From NCBI GenBank assembly GCA_002869895.2, contig NEWP02000014.1, positions 120,789-184,788 on the forward strand: a stretch of 64,000 nucleotides of DNA, given 5' to 3'. This stretch comes from Nitrospira sp. CG24E (GTDB lineage Bacteria; Nitrospirota; Nitrospiria; Nitrospirales; Nitrospiraceae). Both the position numbers and the translations under genes were made by a program. Below are positions 17,102 through 26,667 of the stretch, piece after piece (within the stretch, counting starts at the first letter, position 1; each line of letters starts with the position of its first letter). The notes under the pieces are model-generated. The model did not search any database. It was not told the origin of the DNA and worked only from the letters and a program-made list of their open reading frames with translations.

Positions 17102-18478
17102 ATGATGAAGAGCGCCGTTCAAGTCGGACTGAACTGGTGGAGCACATGGCAGGAACGATCGGTCAACCGTCGAATCTTTGCGGCCATGGTCACGGTAGGA
17201 GGCTGCACGACTCTGGTCAAACTTACCGCTGCCGTGAAGGAGATGGCCGTTGCCTACCAATTCGGCACGAGCGACGAGCTCGATGCGTTCCTGATCGCAT
17301 TCGTTCTGCCGGCATTTGCCGTCACTCTCATAGGGGGATCGCTCAATGGGGCGCTGATTCCCACGTACATCCAGGTACGGGAGCAAGAGGGACAGCCGGC
17401 AGCTCAACGGCTGTTGTCGAGCATCATGGTGGTGAGCATCGGTTTTCTGGTGGTCCTATCGATGATCTTGGCCCTCACCGCTTCGTACTGTCTTCCACTG
17501 ATGGCATCGGGATTTTCCGCCGAAAAAATGGCGGTGACCCAGTCGCTCTATTGGGGGTTGCTCTCGACCCTGGTCTTGAGCGGGGTGGCCACGACCTGGG
17601 GTGCGATTCTGAACGCAGAGCACCGCTTCGCCTTGGCGGCCGTGGCGCCGGTGGCGACCTCAATCGCCACGATGGTTGCCGTGATCGTCATGGCGAAATA
17701 CTGGGGCAGCTATGCCCTGGTTGCCGGAATAGTCGGCGGGGCGCTACTTGAAGCGGGCGTGGTGGGGTGGGGATTGAAGCGGACAGGAGTTTCACTGCTG
17801 CCTCGGTGGTACGGAGCCTCCCTCGCCATAAAACAGGTCTTACAGCAATATGCTCCGATGGTCGCAGCGGCCTTCTTAATGAGCGGTACAGCCGTGGTGG
17901 GCCAGTCGATGGCCGCGATGCTCGGTCCCGGCGATGTGTCCGCTCTGTCCTATGGCAACAAGATCACGAGTCTCATACTCGGGATAGTGGCGCTTACCGT
18001 GAGTAGTGCCGTGATGCCTCACTTCTCCCGCATGGTCGCCAGAGCAGAGTGGCCCGGTCTGCGGCATACCCTCCTCACGTACTCGCGGTGGCTTCTTATC
18101 GGCACTCTTCCCGTGACGGTCGCCCTGATCTACTACTCCGAACCAGTCGTGGCGTTGCTGTTTCAGCGCGGCGCTTTTTCGGCAGAGGACACTCGTCTCG
18201 TGGGCCAGATCCAGGCGATGTATTTGCTGCAAGTCCCGCTGTATGTCGTGAGCATGTTGTTCGCAAGGCTGATATCGGCCTTAAAGGAAATCAAGTGGTT
18301 CATGTGGGGTAACGCGATCAATCTCTCCATGTACATTGTCCTCACCTACGCCTTGATGCAGCGATTCGGAGTGGCCGGAATCGCATTGGCGACCAGCCTC
18401 ATGTACCTCATTTCTTGCGGGTTCCTGTTGTGGGTCTCGTTGCGACTGTTACAAGCGAGGGCCGCAGGCCGACAGTAG
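17102..18478 (+). CDS. MurJ/Wzx-like lipid-linked oligosaccharide flippase
   Basis: 458-residue polytopic inner-membrane protein of the MurJ (MVF/MviN) superfamily with about 12-14 hydrophobic segments. Typical marks are VKEMAVAYQFGTSDELDAFLIAFVLP near the N-terminus and SALSYGNKITSLILGIVALTVSSAVMPHFSR in the middle, both matching MurJ-like proteins. Its place between the co-polymerase and glycosyltransferases suggests that it flips the undecaprenyl-linked repeat unit rather than lipid II (inference). The start could be either of two adjacent ATGs; the ribosome-binding site is weak. Confidence 0.88.
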   Translation: MMKSAVQVGLNWWSTWQERSVNRRIFAAMVTVGGCTTLVKLTAAVKEMAVAYQFGTSDELDAFLIAFVLPAFAVTLIGGSLNGALIPTYIQVREQEGQPAAQRLLSSIMVVSIGFLVVLSMILALTASYCLPLMASGFSAEKMAVTQSLYWGLLSTLVLSGVATTWGAILNAEHRFALAAVAPVATSIATMVAVIVMAKYWGSYALVAGIVGGALLEAGVVGWGLKRTGVSLLPRWYGASLAIKQVLQQYAPMVAAAFLMSGTAVVGQSMAAMLGPGDVSALSYGNKITSLILGIVALTVSSAVMPHFSRMVARAEWPGLRHTLLTYSRWLLIGTLPVTVALIYYSEPVVALLFQRGAFSAEDTRLVGQIQAMYLLQVPLYVVSMLFARLISALKEIKWFMWGNAINLSMYIVLTYALMQRFGVAGIALATSLMYLISCGFLLWVSLRLLQARAAGRQ

Positions 18479-18491
18479 GGGCGGCACAATC

Positions 18492-19607
18492 GTGCGTATC
18501 ACGTTCGTCATTTCATCCTTGGGGTCCGGCGGAGCTGAGCGGGTGATGTCCTCTATGGCCAACTATTGGGCAGAGAGGGGAAGGGACATTACCCTGATCA
18601 CGTTAGGCGCACAATCCAACGATTGGTTCAAGCTTCATCCTCGGGTCAAGCGCATAGGCCTAGGTGTTTTATCTATCTCCACCCACCTCGGTCAGGCGAT
18701 ACGTCATAATGTCCGGACCCTCGTCTGTCTGCGGCGGGCGCTGCGCCGGGCGCACCCCGACATGGTGATTAGTTTCATCGATACGACCAATACGCTCACG
18801 CTCATGGCAAGCCGGGGCCTTGGCGTTCCCGTGATCATCTCAGAACGCAATGATCCCCAGCGGCGTTCTATAGGCCTGGCCTGGAGTGGATTGCGGGCTG
18901 TGTTTTATCGACGGGCCGATGCGGTCGTGGTCCAAACAGGCGTCGTTCGTGACTGGGCCTCGAAGTTCCCGGGGATCAAGTCCATCTATGTCATTCCAAA
19001 TCCCGTGAGCCCGACAATGGACGGATCCGAACAAACTCCGAGCTGTCACGGTTCCAGTCATACCATCGTCGCCATGGGTCGGTTGGTGCGGCTAAAGGGA
19101 TTCGATCTCCTGATCGAGGCCTTTGGCCGGTGTGCAGCGAAGCATCCTGATTGGTCGCTGGTCATCCTCGGTGAGGGGCCGGAACGCGCGAACCTCCAGG
19201 CCATCGCTGCCGACTTGGGGATTGCAGACCGGGTGAGTTTACCTGGGCAACGTCAAGAGCCTGCCACAGTTCTGAAAGGGGCGGACCTCTTTGTGTCGTC
19301 TTCCCGAACGGAAGGGTTTCCAAATGCGTTGTTAGAGGCCATGGCTTGTCAGCTTCCTGTCGTGAGCACCGACTGTTCCAGCGGCGGCCCGCGGGACATC
19401 GTCCGCGACGGGGTAGACGGCATATTGGTTCCACCCGATGACGTGGCTGCCCTGGTCGAGGCGATGGATCGTCTCATGGCAAACTCCGATGAGCGGCGCC
19501 GCCTCGGGGCAGGAGCGCTCACAGTCATTGAGCGGTTCAGCATGGAGAGAATAATGACCCTGTGGGACGAGGCGGTGACCCACGCACGCCGGGCGGTGAA
19601 CCAATGA
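18492..19607 (+). CDS. Glycosyltransferase family 4 protein
   Basis: 371 residues, GT-B fold. The N-terminus carries SSLGSGGAERVMSSMANYWAERG, the usual glycine-rich donor-side loop. The C-terminal domain has VAMGRLVRLKGFDLLIEAF and the E-x7-E motif in EGFPNALLEAMACQLPVV. The closest general type is a polysaccharide alpha-glycosyltransferase acting on a lipid-linked oligosaccharide at the inner leaflet. The start is GTG at 18492. The gene overlaps the next by ATGA, so the two are translationally coupled. Donor and acceptor are unknown. Confidence 0.92.
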   Translation: MRITFVISSLGSGGAERVMSSMANYWAERGRDITLITLGAQSNDWFKLHPRVKRIGLGVLSISTHLGQAIRHNVRTLVCLRRALRRAHPDMVISFIDTTNTLTLMASRGLGVPVIISERNDPQRRSIGLAWSGLRAVFYRRADAVVVQTGVVRDWASKFPGIKSIYVIPNPVSPTMDGSEQTPSCHGSSHTIVAMGRLVRLKGFDLLIEAFGRCAAKHPDWSLVILGEGPERANLQAIAADLGIADRVSLPGQRQEPATVLKGADLFVSSSRTEGFPNALLEAMACQLPVVSTDCSSGGPRDIVRDGVDGILVPPDDVAALVEAMDRLMANSDERRRLGAGALTVIERFSMERIMTLWDEAVTHARRAVNQ

Positions 19608-20758
19608 AGATCTGTTTTCTCATTCGAGAGCTGACCCATGGCGGCGCCGAGCGGCAGCTGGTTGCTCTTGCTAAAGGCCTTCACGCTCGCGGCCATGAGG
19701 TCGTCGTTGTCGTGTACTACTACTACTCCGGAGAACCGCTGGAGAAGGAATTGCTGGAAGCGGGGGTCCGGATTCGATCGCTGGGTAAGCGCGGCCGGTG
19801 GGATCTGTTGTCCTTCTTATTCAGGCTCGGCCGGGTCATGCAGGAGGAGCGCCCGGAGATCCTGCATAGCTATCTCACCGATCTCGTGACGGTGATCATC
19901 AAACCGTGGTTCCCTTCGACGAAGATCGTGTGGGGTATCAGGTCTTCGAACGTGGATCTCAGCCTCTGTGATCGGCTCACGCGGGTCAGTTGCAAACTGA
20001 CCTTCCGGCTGTCGTGCTTCGCGGATGCCGTCATCGCGAATTCCCGAGCAGGACGCGACTATCACATAGCCCAGGGGTATACCGGGGCGAAAGTCGTCGT
20101 GATTCCCAACGGGATCGATACGCAGCGGTTTCGTCCGGACCTTGAGGCGCGCCGTCACGTCCGATCCGAATGGGGTATTCAGGACTCTCAACAGGTCATC
20201 GGGATCGTGGGGTGGCTGCGTCCGATGAAGGATCACTCTACGTTTCTCCAGGCGGCGAGCTTGTTGGCGCAGGAACGGACTCACCTCCGGTTCGTGTGTG
20301 TGGGGGAGGGACCGTCCGATTATCGTGATTCGCTCCACCGACTGGCTCGATCGTTGAAGTTAACCGAACATGTCATCTGGTCGGGCGGACGCAGCGACAT
20401 GCCCGCCGTCTTCAACGCGCTGGATCTTCTCGTCAGCAGCTCGATTACCGAGGGATTCAGTAACGTCATCGCAGAAGCCATGGCCTGCGGGGTTCCGTGC
20501 GTCGCAACCGACGTCGGCGATTCGGCCTGGCTGATGGGGAACATGGGTGAAGTCGTACCGCCCCACGATCCGGTCGCATTGGCCGAGGCGATGGGAAAGT
20601 TGCTCGATCGAAGGCCCCATACTCCCATACAGATCCGACGGCGCATCGTGGAGCAGTTCTCGGTCGAGAAGCTGGTCGCCGATACGGAAGAGGCGCTTCT
20701 CGCATTGCGGCAAGGCACAGGCCTGGACTCCTCTCATGTCGTACGGGTGGACCGGTAG
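19604..20758 (+). CDS. Glycosyltransferase family 4 protein
   Basis: 384 residues from the ATG at 19604, which overlaps the stop of the preceding gene (ATGA). The N-terminal loop is IRELTHGGAERQLVALAKGLHARG. VVVIPNGIDTQRF and the E-x7-E motif EGFSNVIAEAMACGVPCVATDVGD are GT4 signatures. It probably adds one sugar to the repeat unit. The longer frame from 19562 lies inside the upstream gene and was not used. Confidence 0.92.
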   Translation: MKICFLIRELTHGGAERQLVALAKGLHARGHEVVVVVYYYYSGEPLEKELLEAGVRIRSLGKRGRWDLLSFLFRLGRVMQEERPEILHSYLTDLVTVIIKPWFPSTKIVWGIRSSNVDLSLCDRLTRVSCKLTFRLSCFADAVIANSRAGRDYHIAQGYTGAKVVVIPNGIDTQRFRPDLEARRHVRSEWGIQDSQQVIGIVGWLRPMKDHSTFLQAASLLAQERTHLRFVCVGEGPSDYRDSLHRLARSLKLTEHVIWSGGRSDMPAVFNALDLLVSSSITEGFSNVIAEAMACGVPCVATDVGDSAWLMGNMGEVVPPHDPVALAEAMGKLLDRRPHTPIQIRRRIVEQFSVEKLVADTEEALLALRQGTGLDSSHVVRVDR

Positions 20759-20862
20759 AGGGCAGCAGAGCAATTCCCGGCTCGAAGGAACGAGAAGCCG
20801 GGAGCGTTGTGACTCGCGAGCGGTAGATCGATGAGACTCACGAGACTGTGGAGGAGATGCCG

Positions 20863-22104
20863 ATGATCGCGGCCTACTATCGCAACGCGCTCGCGGTTCT
20901 GGCTGTGGCAATATTCTGCACTGGGTGGTCGGTCTATCAATCGTACGCTTACCCGGCTCTTGGACAACCGAAGGATTGGATCCTGGGACTGTCCCTCTTG
21001 TCGTTACCCCTGTGGTTGTTCAAGTCGAGGTTCAAGCAGCACTTTCTGAAGGTGCCTCTCGTCTTCTGGTGCTTCGGGTTTGCGTGGGTGACGATGTTGT
21101 GGTTCCTCGGATCCTCCCAGTCCGAAGTCGCATGGCGGGACGCCAGGGGGAGATTGTCAGCCATCATGTTAATGCTGTCCTGCCTGATGATCTTTGCAAA
21201 CCCCGGCACAATTCGTTCGGCGCGATGGGCACTGGCCATCGCGGTGCTGTTAGGGGCTGCGCTCAATGTGTATGAATTTTTCGTGCCGATGACCTTCAGC
21301 CTGATTCACGGCCGTTCAGCCGGCCTCTACATCAACTCGAACCTTTCGGGTGAAGCGCTGGTGCTCGGGATGGTTCTCGGCGTGACGGTTCTGCCATCGT
21401 TTTGTCGTGGCCCCTTTCTCCTGTTGACGGGACTGGGGATCTTCGCGACGTTTTCTCGCAGCAGTATCGCGGCCTGGTTCATCGCCGTCATCGGCTTGCT
21501 CTTCTTGACGAAAGGGCTGCGGGCGAAAGATCTGCTGTGGACAGTTTTGGCGAGCCTGCTCGTAGTGGGCATCGTCCTCCTGCCGAAATTGGACGCCATC
21601 CTGACGACGATGGACCGGGCCGGCGTGATGAACAAGAATACCGAGGAACGGCTGGCATGGCTGACGAATCCTTTGGGCGTGTCCGATGATTCCAGTTGGT
21701 CTCGCATGTACGTTGCGCAGCAAGCCTGGAGAAAGTTCGCGGATCACCCCTGGGTTGGGAGTGGGACCGGAACGATGTATGAATCGTTCGACATTCCGCC
21801 GCATAACCAATATCTGGCCTATATGCTGGACCATGGGGTTCTGGGCGCGGCCATCGTGCCCTTGTTGATCCTGGCCCTCATCTGGGAGGCGCGCGGAGAG
21901 ACAAGGCGTCTCGGCCTCCTCTTCGGCGCGATCCTCTTGTGGCTGTCATTCTTTACCCACAACGTGTTGACCTTTGGGCATGGTCTGGTCATGTTCGCGC
22001 TACTGGCTGCCATGGCTTCGACAGAGCCGGTCCTCGCGCCTGCGGCAACGAAGTCCACGGAGGCGGGCGGGGCGGATTTCGACAAGGCTTTGACGGGAGC
22101 GTGA
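20863..22104 (+). CDS. O-antigen ligase/polymerase (Wzy_C family)
   Basis: 413-residue polytopic membrane protein with about 10-12 hydrophobic segments. The Wzy_C core region shows ATFSRSSIAAWF and, in the large periplasmic loop, DHPWVGSGTGTMYESFDIPPHNQYLAYML, the conserved glycine-rich and His region of O-antigen polymerases and WaaL ligases. Its place among glycosyltransferases favours repeat-unit polymerase. The ATG at 20863 is chosen because GGAGGAG (20850-20856) is an ideal ribosome-binding site for it, whereas the earlier GTG and ATG overlap that site. Confidence 0.87.
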   Translation: MIAAYYRNALAVLAVAIFCTGWSVYQSYAYPALGQPKDWILGLSLLSLPLWLFKSRFKQHFLKVPLVFWCFGFAWVTMLWFLGSSQSEVAWRDARGRLSAIMLMLSCLMIFANPGTIRSARWALAIAVLLGAALNVYEFFVPMTFSLIHGRSAGLYINSNLSGEALVLGMVLGVTVLPSFCRGPFLLLTGLGIFATFSRSSIAAWFIAVIGLLFLTKGLRAKDLLWTVLASLLVVGIVLLPKLDAILTTMDRAGVMNKNTEERLAWLTNPLGVSDDSSWSRMYVAQQAWRKFADHPWVGSGTGTMYESFDIPPHNQYLAYMLDHGVLGAAIVPLLILALIWEARGETRRLGLLFGAILLWLSFFTHNVLTFGHGLVMFALLAAMASTEPVLAPAATKSTEAGGADFDKALTGA

Positions 22105-22219
22105 TACCCTTCTTCCGTCTTTCCCAAGCGCTACGGGTCAATCGATTGCCATGGTGAAACCAGACGATCATCGACCGAGCTGTACGAGAGAACGGAGCTC
22201 CGGCAAGGGGAAACCGACC

Positions 22220-23389
22220 ATGGCGGCTGTTGAGAGAACGAACAAGCCAATTTCGCTGCTATTTCTCGTCACGCATCTCGGCATAGGCGGAGCCCAGGAG
22301 ATGCTGTATAAGCTTCTTTCCCGAATAGACCGCACCCGGTTCACGCCGCACGTTATTTCGCTGATGGATCAGGGGCTCCTTATCCCTAAGATCCAAGCGC
22401 TGGGCATACCGGTGTACTCCTTGGGAATGAGTCGGGGAGTGCCGAATCCACTGGCGATACTGCGGCTGGCTCGCTGGCTGTGGCAACATCATCCGGATGT
22501 GATCCAAACATGGATGTATCACGCAGACCTCGCCGGAAGCGTGGCTGCCCGATTGGTTGGCCGCATCCCGGTGTCGTGGGGAATTCGCCACAGTGATCTC
22601 AGCCCCGAGGGAAATAGCTCCCGTACGTTGCGCATCGTGAAAATCTGTGCCCTGTTGTCTCGATGGTTGCCGACCCGAATCGTATGTTGTTCAGAAGCCT
22701 CACGACGGGTCCATACCGACGCTCGGTATCCTTCCGAGAAAATGGTCGTGATTCCCAACGGCTTTGATGTCGACACCTTCATGCCTGATGTGGTAGCGCG
22801 CACCTCCATCCGAAAAGAGCTGGACATTCCCGATGATGTCCCGGTGATTGGGATGGCAGCGCGCTTTGATCCCATAAAAGACCACCATAATTTCGTTCGG
22901 GCCGCGAAAATCCTCTATCAAACCAAATCGAACGTGCATTTTGTCCTCTGCGGTCAAGGCGTGAGCTGGGATTGCGAGAAACTGGTGGCATGGATCGATC
23001 AAGCAGGAATTCGGAATCGATTCCATCTGTTGGGATTGCGCGATGATATGTCCAGTATTACTGCCGCCTTTGATATAGCGACGTTGACTTCCTTCGGCGA
23101 GGCGTTCCCGAACGTCGTCGGCGAAGCAATGAGTTGCGCCGTTCCCTGTGTCGTCACCGATGTGGGAGATACAGCTCGCATCGTGGGAGACACGGGCATG
23201 GTGGTACCCTCAAGAAATCCTGATGCCCTTGCGGAAGCCTGGGGAGACATGCTGGACCTTGGCCCGGAGGGCCGCCGTCGATTGGGTATGGCAGCCCGAG
23301 AACGTGTCAAAGAACATTTCAGCCTGCCGAAGATCGTGGATTGGTATCAGAAAGTTTTTGAGGAACTCGCCTGCGGCGCGCGGGGCTAA
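22220..23389 (+). CDS. Glycosyltransferase family 4 protein
   Basis: 389 residues from the ATG at 22220, supported by AAGGGG 9 bases upstream; the earlier ATG at 22151 has none. It contains THLGIGGAQEMLYKLLSRID, IPNGFDVDTFMPD and the E-x7-E motif EAFPNVVGEAMSCAVPCVVTDVGD. The third GT4 enzyme of the locus; it would act on the same lipid-linked repeat unit. The substrate is unknown. Confidence 0.92.
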   Translation: MAAVERTNKPISLLFLVTHLGIGGAQEMLYKLLSRIDRTRFTPHVISLMDQGLLIPKIQALGIPVYSLGMSRGVPNPLAILRLARWLWQHHPDVIQTWMYHADLAGSVAARLVGRIPVSWGIRHSDLSPEGNSSRTLRIVKICALLSRWLPTRIVCCSEASRRVHTDARYPSEKMVVIPNGFDVDTFMPDVVARTSIRKELDIPDDVPVIGMAARFDPIKDHHNFVRAAKILYQTKSNVHFVLCGQGVSWDCEKLVAWIDQAGIRNRFHLLGLRDDMSSITAAFDIATLTSFGEAFPNVVGEAMSCAVPCVVTDVGDTARIVGDTGMVVPSRNPDALAEAWGDMLDLGPEGRRRLGMAARERVKEHFSLPKIVDWYQKVFEELACGARG

Positions 23390-23437
23390 AGTGCCCCTCT
23401 CACTCCAAGTCTCTCGACTGTTCTTTGCCGGCTACGG

Positions 23438-23474
23438 GTGTGAAGCGCTTCACGCTTCACGAATAACGCTTCAC
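23438..23474. repeat. Heptamer array (ACGCTTC)n before the asparagine synthase gene
   Basis: Copies of ACGCTTC, one preceded by its complement (GTGAAGCGCTTCAC palindrome), end about 20 bp before the asparagine synthase ATG. Orientation relative to the downstream gene is the same as at 2423-2449 and 37369-37412. Confidence 0.8.
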
Positions 23475-23495
23475 AATTTTCAGAAGTGGCAACCT

Positions 23496-25457
23496 ATGTG
23501 CGGGATCAGCGGGTTTCTTGACACATCGCGGCGCAGGGGAGCCGACGAGCTTCGAGACATCGTGCTCGGTATGGCGAACCGCCTTCGGCACCGGGGGCCT
23601 GACGACTTCGGCGCGTGGGTCGATGCGGCAACCGGCGTCGCGCTCGGCCACCGCCGCTTATCGATCTTGGATCTCTCTCCGCTCGGCCATCAGCCGATGC
23701 ACTCGGCCTCCGGCCGCTATGCGCTCAGTTTCAACGGCGAAATATACAATGTCAGGGCTCTGCGCGGGAAGCTGGAAGACCTAGGACATACGTTCCGTGG
23801 CCATTCAGATACCGAGGTGATGCTTGCCTGCTTTTCTCGGTGGGGCGTTCATCAGGCCGTGAAGCATTTCATCGGCATGTTTGCCTTTGCCTTGTGGGAC
23901 CGTGAAGAGCGTGTGCTCCACCTTGCTCGCGACCGGTTCGGCGAGAAACCCCTGTACTATGGGTGGATGGGAAAGACGTTTCTGTTCGCTTCGGAGCTCA
24001 AGGCGGTGCGAGCGCATCCGGATTTCAAGGCGGACATCGATCGAGACGTTCTCGCGCTCTACTTTCGTTACGGCTACATTCCCGGTCCCTATTCGATCTA
24101 TCACGGCATTTCGAAGATCTTGCCTGGAACGGTCTTGACCGTGGATCTCGGAACAGGTTCCTCTCCGAAAATCACTCCCTATTGGTCCATGCAAGCCGTC
24201 GCTGAACAGGGAAGCGCGAACCCCTTCACCGGCACCGAGGCGGAGGCCATCGCGCGCCTGGATCAGTTGCTAAGAGAGGCGGTCAAGCTCCAGATGGAGG
24301 CAGATGTGCCGTTGGGGGCATTCTTGTCCGGCGGGGTCGATTCCTCGACCATCGTCGCACTCATGCAGGCTCAAAGCGCCGAGCCTGTGCGAACTTTCAG
24401 CATCGGTTTTCACGAGAAGGCCTACAACGAGGCTCCCTACGCGAAATCGGTGGCGAAACATCTCGGAACGGCCCACACCGAGCTGTACGTGACGCCCGAA
24501 GAAGCTATGGCCGTCATTCCACGCATTCCCATGCTCTACGACGAGCCGTTTGCCGACCCCTCTCAAATCCCGACATTTCTGGTTTCTCAGTTGGCTCGCC
24601 GGGACGTGACGGTGAGCTTGTCGGGGGACGCCGGCGATGAACTGTATGCCGGCTACTCCGCCTATCTCGGGGGATTGCGCATTTGGCAGCAGCTCGGCTG
24701 GATACCTCGACCACTGCGGGCGCTGCGGGCGGGAGGATTGACCATGCTGTCACCGGCATCGTGGGACAGCCTGTTTCGGATGATCGGACCGATCCTTCCG
24801 CAGCACCTCCTGCAGCAGAACCTCGGTTCAAAGTTCAGAGCGATTGCCAGTCTTCTCCCTGCAGATAGCGCCGGGAATTTGTATCAGAGAATGCTGACCC
24901 ATTGGGAGGCTCCCGGTTCGTTGGTCATCGGGGCAAGGGAGCTTCCGACGCCGTTGACGAACCGAACCAGGTGTGGAAATCCTTCTGATATGCTCCGGCT
25001 CATGATGTACAGCGACGCGCTCATGTATTTGCCCGACGACATCCTCGTGAAGGTGGACCGGGCCGCCATGGGCGTGAGTCTCGAAACGCGCGTGCCTCTT
25101 CTAGACCCTCGCATCGTCGAGTTTGCCTGGCGGCTTCCCGACTCGATGAAAGTTCGTGACGGGCGCGGGAAATGGATCCTCCGGCAGGTGCTCTCCCGTT
25201 ACCTGAGCCCCAAGCTGATCGACCGGCCTAAGATGGGGTTCGGGATGCCGATCGGTGCATGGCTCCGCGATCCTCTGAAGGAATGGGCCGAGGCGCTGTT
25301 GGACAAGAAGCGGCTGAAAGACCGAGGAATTCTCAATCCAGACCCCATCCGAGAGAAATGGGAGGAGCATCTCTCCGGAACGTTGAACTGGGACACCCCC
25401 ATGTGGGATGTGCTCATGTTCCAAGCCTGGTTGGATCATGAGCGGCAGGATATGTGA
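23496..25457 (+). CDS. asnB: Asparagine synthase (glutamine-hydrolysing), exopolysaccharide-locus type
   Basis: 653 residues beginning MCGISGF, so Cys2 is the N-terminal nucleophile of the class II glutamine amidotransferase domain after Met removal. The synthetase domain has the ATP-pyrophosphatase loop SGGVDSS at residues 278-284. The enzyme makes asparagine, or amidates another carboxylate, using ATP and glutamine. AsnB homologues are common inside polysaccharide clusters, where they may amidate uronic acids; this is inference. The start at 23496 is fixed by the need for Cys2. The frame continues upstream to 23148, but that part is the 3' end of the previous gene. Confidence 0.93.
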   Translation: MCGISGFLDTSRRRGADELRDIVLGMANRLRHRGPDDFGAWVDAATGVALGHRRLSILDLSPLGHQPMHSASGRYALSFNGEIYNVRALRGKLEDLGHTFRGHSDTEVMLACFSRWGVHQAVKHFIGMFAFALWDREERVLHLARDRFGEKPLYYGWMGKTFLFASELKAVRAHPDFKADIDRDVLALYFRYGYIPGPYSIYHGISKILPGTVLTVDLGTGSSPKITPYWSMQAVAEQGSANPFTGTEAEAIARLDQLLREAVKLQMEADVPLGAFLSGGVDSSTIVALMQAQSAEPVRTFSIGFHEKAYNEAPYAKSVAKHLGTAHTELYVTPEEAMAVIPRIPMLYDEPFADPSQIPTFLVSQLARRDVTVSLSGDAGDELYAGYSAYLGGLRIWQQLGWIPRPLRALRAGGLTMLSPASWDSLFRMIGPILPQHLLQQNLGSKFRAIASLLPADSAGNLYQRMLTHWEAPGSLVIGARELPTPLTNRTRCGNPSDMLRLMMYSDALMYLPDDILVKVDRAAMGVSLETRVPLLDPRIVEFAWRLPDSMKVRDGRGKWILRQVLSRYLSPKLIDRPKMGFGMPIGAWLRDPLKEWAEALLDKKRLKDRGILNPDPIREKWEEHLSGTLNWDTPMWDVLMFQAWLDHERQDM

Positions 25458-25493
25458 CGCTTGGGCGAGAGAACGTCGGAGGTTTGGCCGGAT

Positions 25494-26381
25494 ATGAATT
25501 ATATGCTTCCTGCCGCAAAGCAACTATTTTTAGACGTCAATCCACTCCCGGACGAGACTGCGGCCACCCGTGCTCAACTGGAAAAAGATTTCTTCTCGTC
25601 TGTACGCTTGAGCAACGGCGTGTTTAAGACCACGTCGGCCCTGCGGTTGGATGATGTGAATAGGGCCTTGGTTGTTCTGTTCCAGAAGCTCGGCGTGGCG
25701 CCGAAGACCTTCTTGGACGTCGCCGTCTCGTCAGGCATTTCAACGATTGAGTGGTTCGAGTCGCTACAACAAGCTCGGCTGAAACCGCGCATGACCGCGA
25801 CTGATTTGACCATGACCGCCTATCTGGTGAGGTTGGGCAGCTGGTGCACGGTCCTTGTCGATAAGGAAGGGTTTCCCCTCCAGTATGAGTGCTGCGGCTT
25901 TGCCTTGCGCCCTTGGTCGCCTAAACGATACTACGTGTTGGGAGATTGTTTTCTGACCATGCTTTACCGCGCCCTCTACCGGCGCTTTGGACAACGGCTC
26001 GGTCTCTTGACGCGCCTCAAATCCTTACAGGGACATCCGCCGTCGATCGATGATCCTGTGATCAAGGCTCGAATACAGCTGGTCACGTGGCGGCTGCGGG
26101 GCAATCAAGACATTGAACTGCTCGATGATGATATCACCCAGCCGACGCCACCTCAGTTAAGAGGTCGATTTGAAGTGATCAGGGCGGCGAACATTCTCAA
26201 TCGGGATTACTTCTCGGTCCCCCAACTCCGTGAAGCAGTGCTAAACCTCCGTGGTCGATTGGCAGGGCCCGGAAGCTTCCTTATCGTCGTATGCACGGAA
26301 GAAACAGACAGCAATCACGGAAGCGTATTCCGTCTGGGCCGGACAGGATCCTTCGAAGTGCTGTCTGGTTTGTTTGGTTGA
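25494..26381 (+). CDS. SAM-dependent methyltransferase-like protein with repeat-derived C-terminus
   Basis: 295 residues. A class I methyltransferase signature is visible: motif I-like FLDVAVSSGISTIEWFESL, an acidic second strand TATDLTMTAYL, and a later GRFEVIRAANILNRDYFS followed by the strand FLIVVCTEE. It resembles the CheR-like/extracytoplasmic methyltransferases that read as hypothetical in many genomes. The ATG at 25494 has GGAGG 11 bases upstream. The last six codons and the stop are supplied by the decameric repeat that begins at 26362, so the original C-terminus may have differed. It closes the exopolysaccharide operon. Confidence 0.65.
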   Translation: MNYMLPAAKQLFLDVNPLPDETAATRAQLEKDFFSSVRLSNGVFKTTSALRLDDVNRALVVLFQKLGVAPKTFLDVAVSSGISTIEWFESLQQARLKPRMTATDLTMTAYLVRLGSWCTVLVDKEGFPLQYECCGFALRPWSPKRYYVLGDCFLTMLYRALYRRFGQRLGLLTRLKSLQGHPPSIDDPVIKARIQLVTWRLRGNQDIELLDDDITQPTPPQLRGRFEVIRAANILNRDYFSVPQLREAVLNLRGRLAGPGSFLIVVCTEETDSNHGSVFRLGRTGSFEVLSGLFG

Positions 26382-26430
26382 ACGAAACTAACCAGATAAA
26401 CAAAACAAACCAGATAGACCAGATGAACCA
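26362..26430. repeat. Decameric inverted repeat, copy B (starts inside a coding sequence)
   Basis: The left arm TCTGGTTTGTTTGGTTGAAC encodes the last residues and stop of the methyltransferase-like gene; the right arm is AACCAGATAAACAAAACAAA plus two more units (CCAGATAGAC, CAGATGAACC). Same family as 14420-14503. Confidence 0.85.
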
Positions 26431-26667
26431 TAGCCCCCGTCTCCCCCGTCCCGCTTTTCCCGCCAGTCTCGCGTGTCTCGCGCGCCTATCCTGCGGGGCA
26501 CGCCAACAGTTCCCAAACGTCCATGTTGTGCAGATCAGGGCACAGTAGGCTCTGTGACATGATCGCCGTATTCTCCATCCTATCCGCATGTTAGTGAGGA
26601 CTTGGTCAGGCACGGATCTTGAGACCTCTATGCAGGTTATTTTGCATACAGGATGTGGGTGCATATT

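Noticed and set aside
12920-26381. PEP-CTERM/exosortase type of polysaccharide locus
   Set aside because: The barrel protein resembles those seen in such loci, but no exosortase, PEP-CTERM substrate or Wza-like export protein is found in the window.
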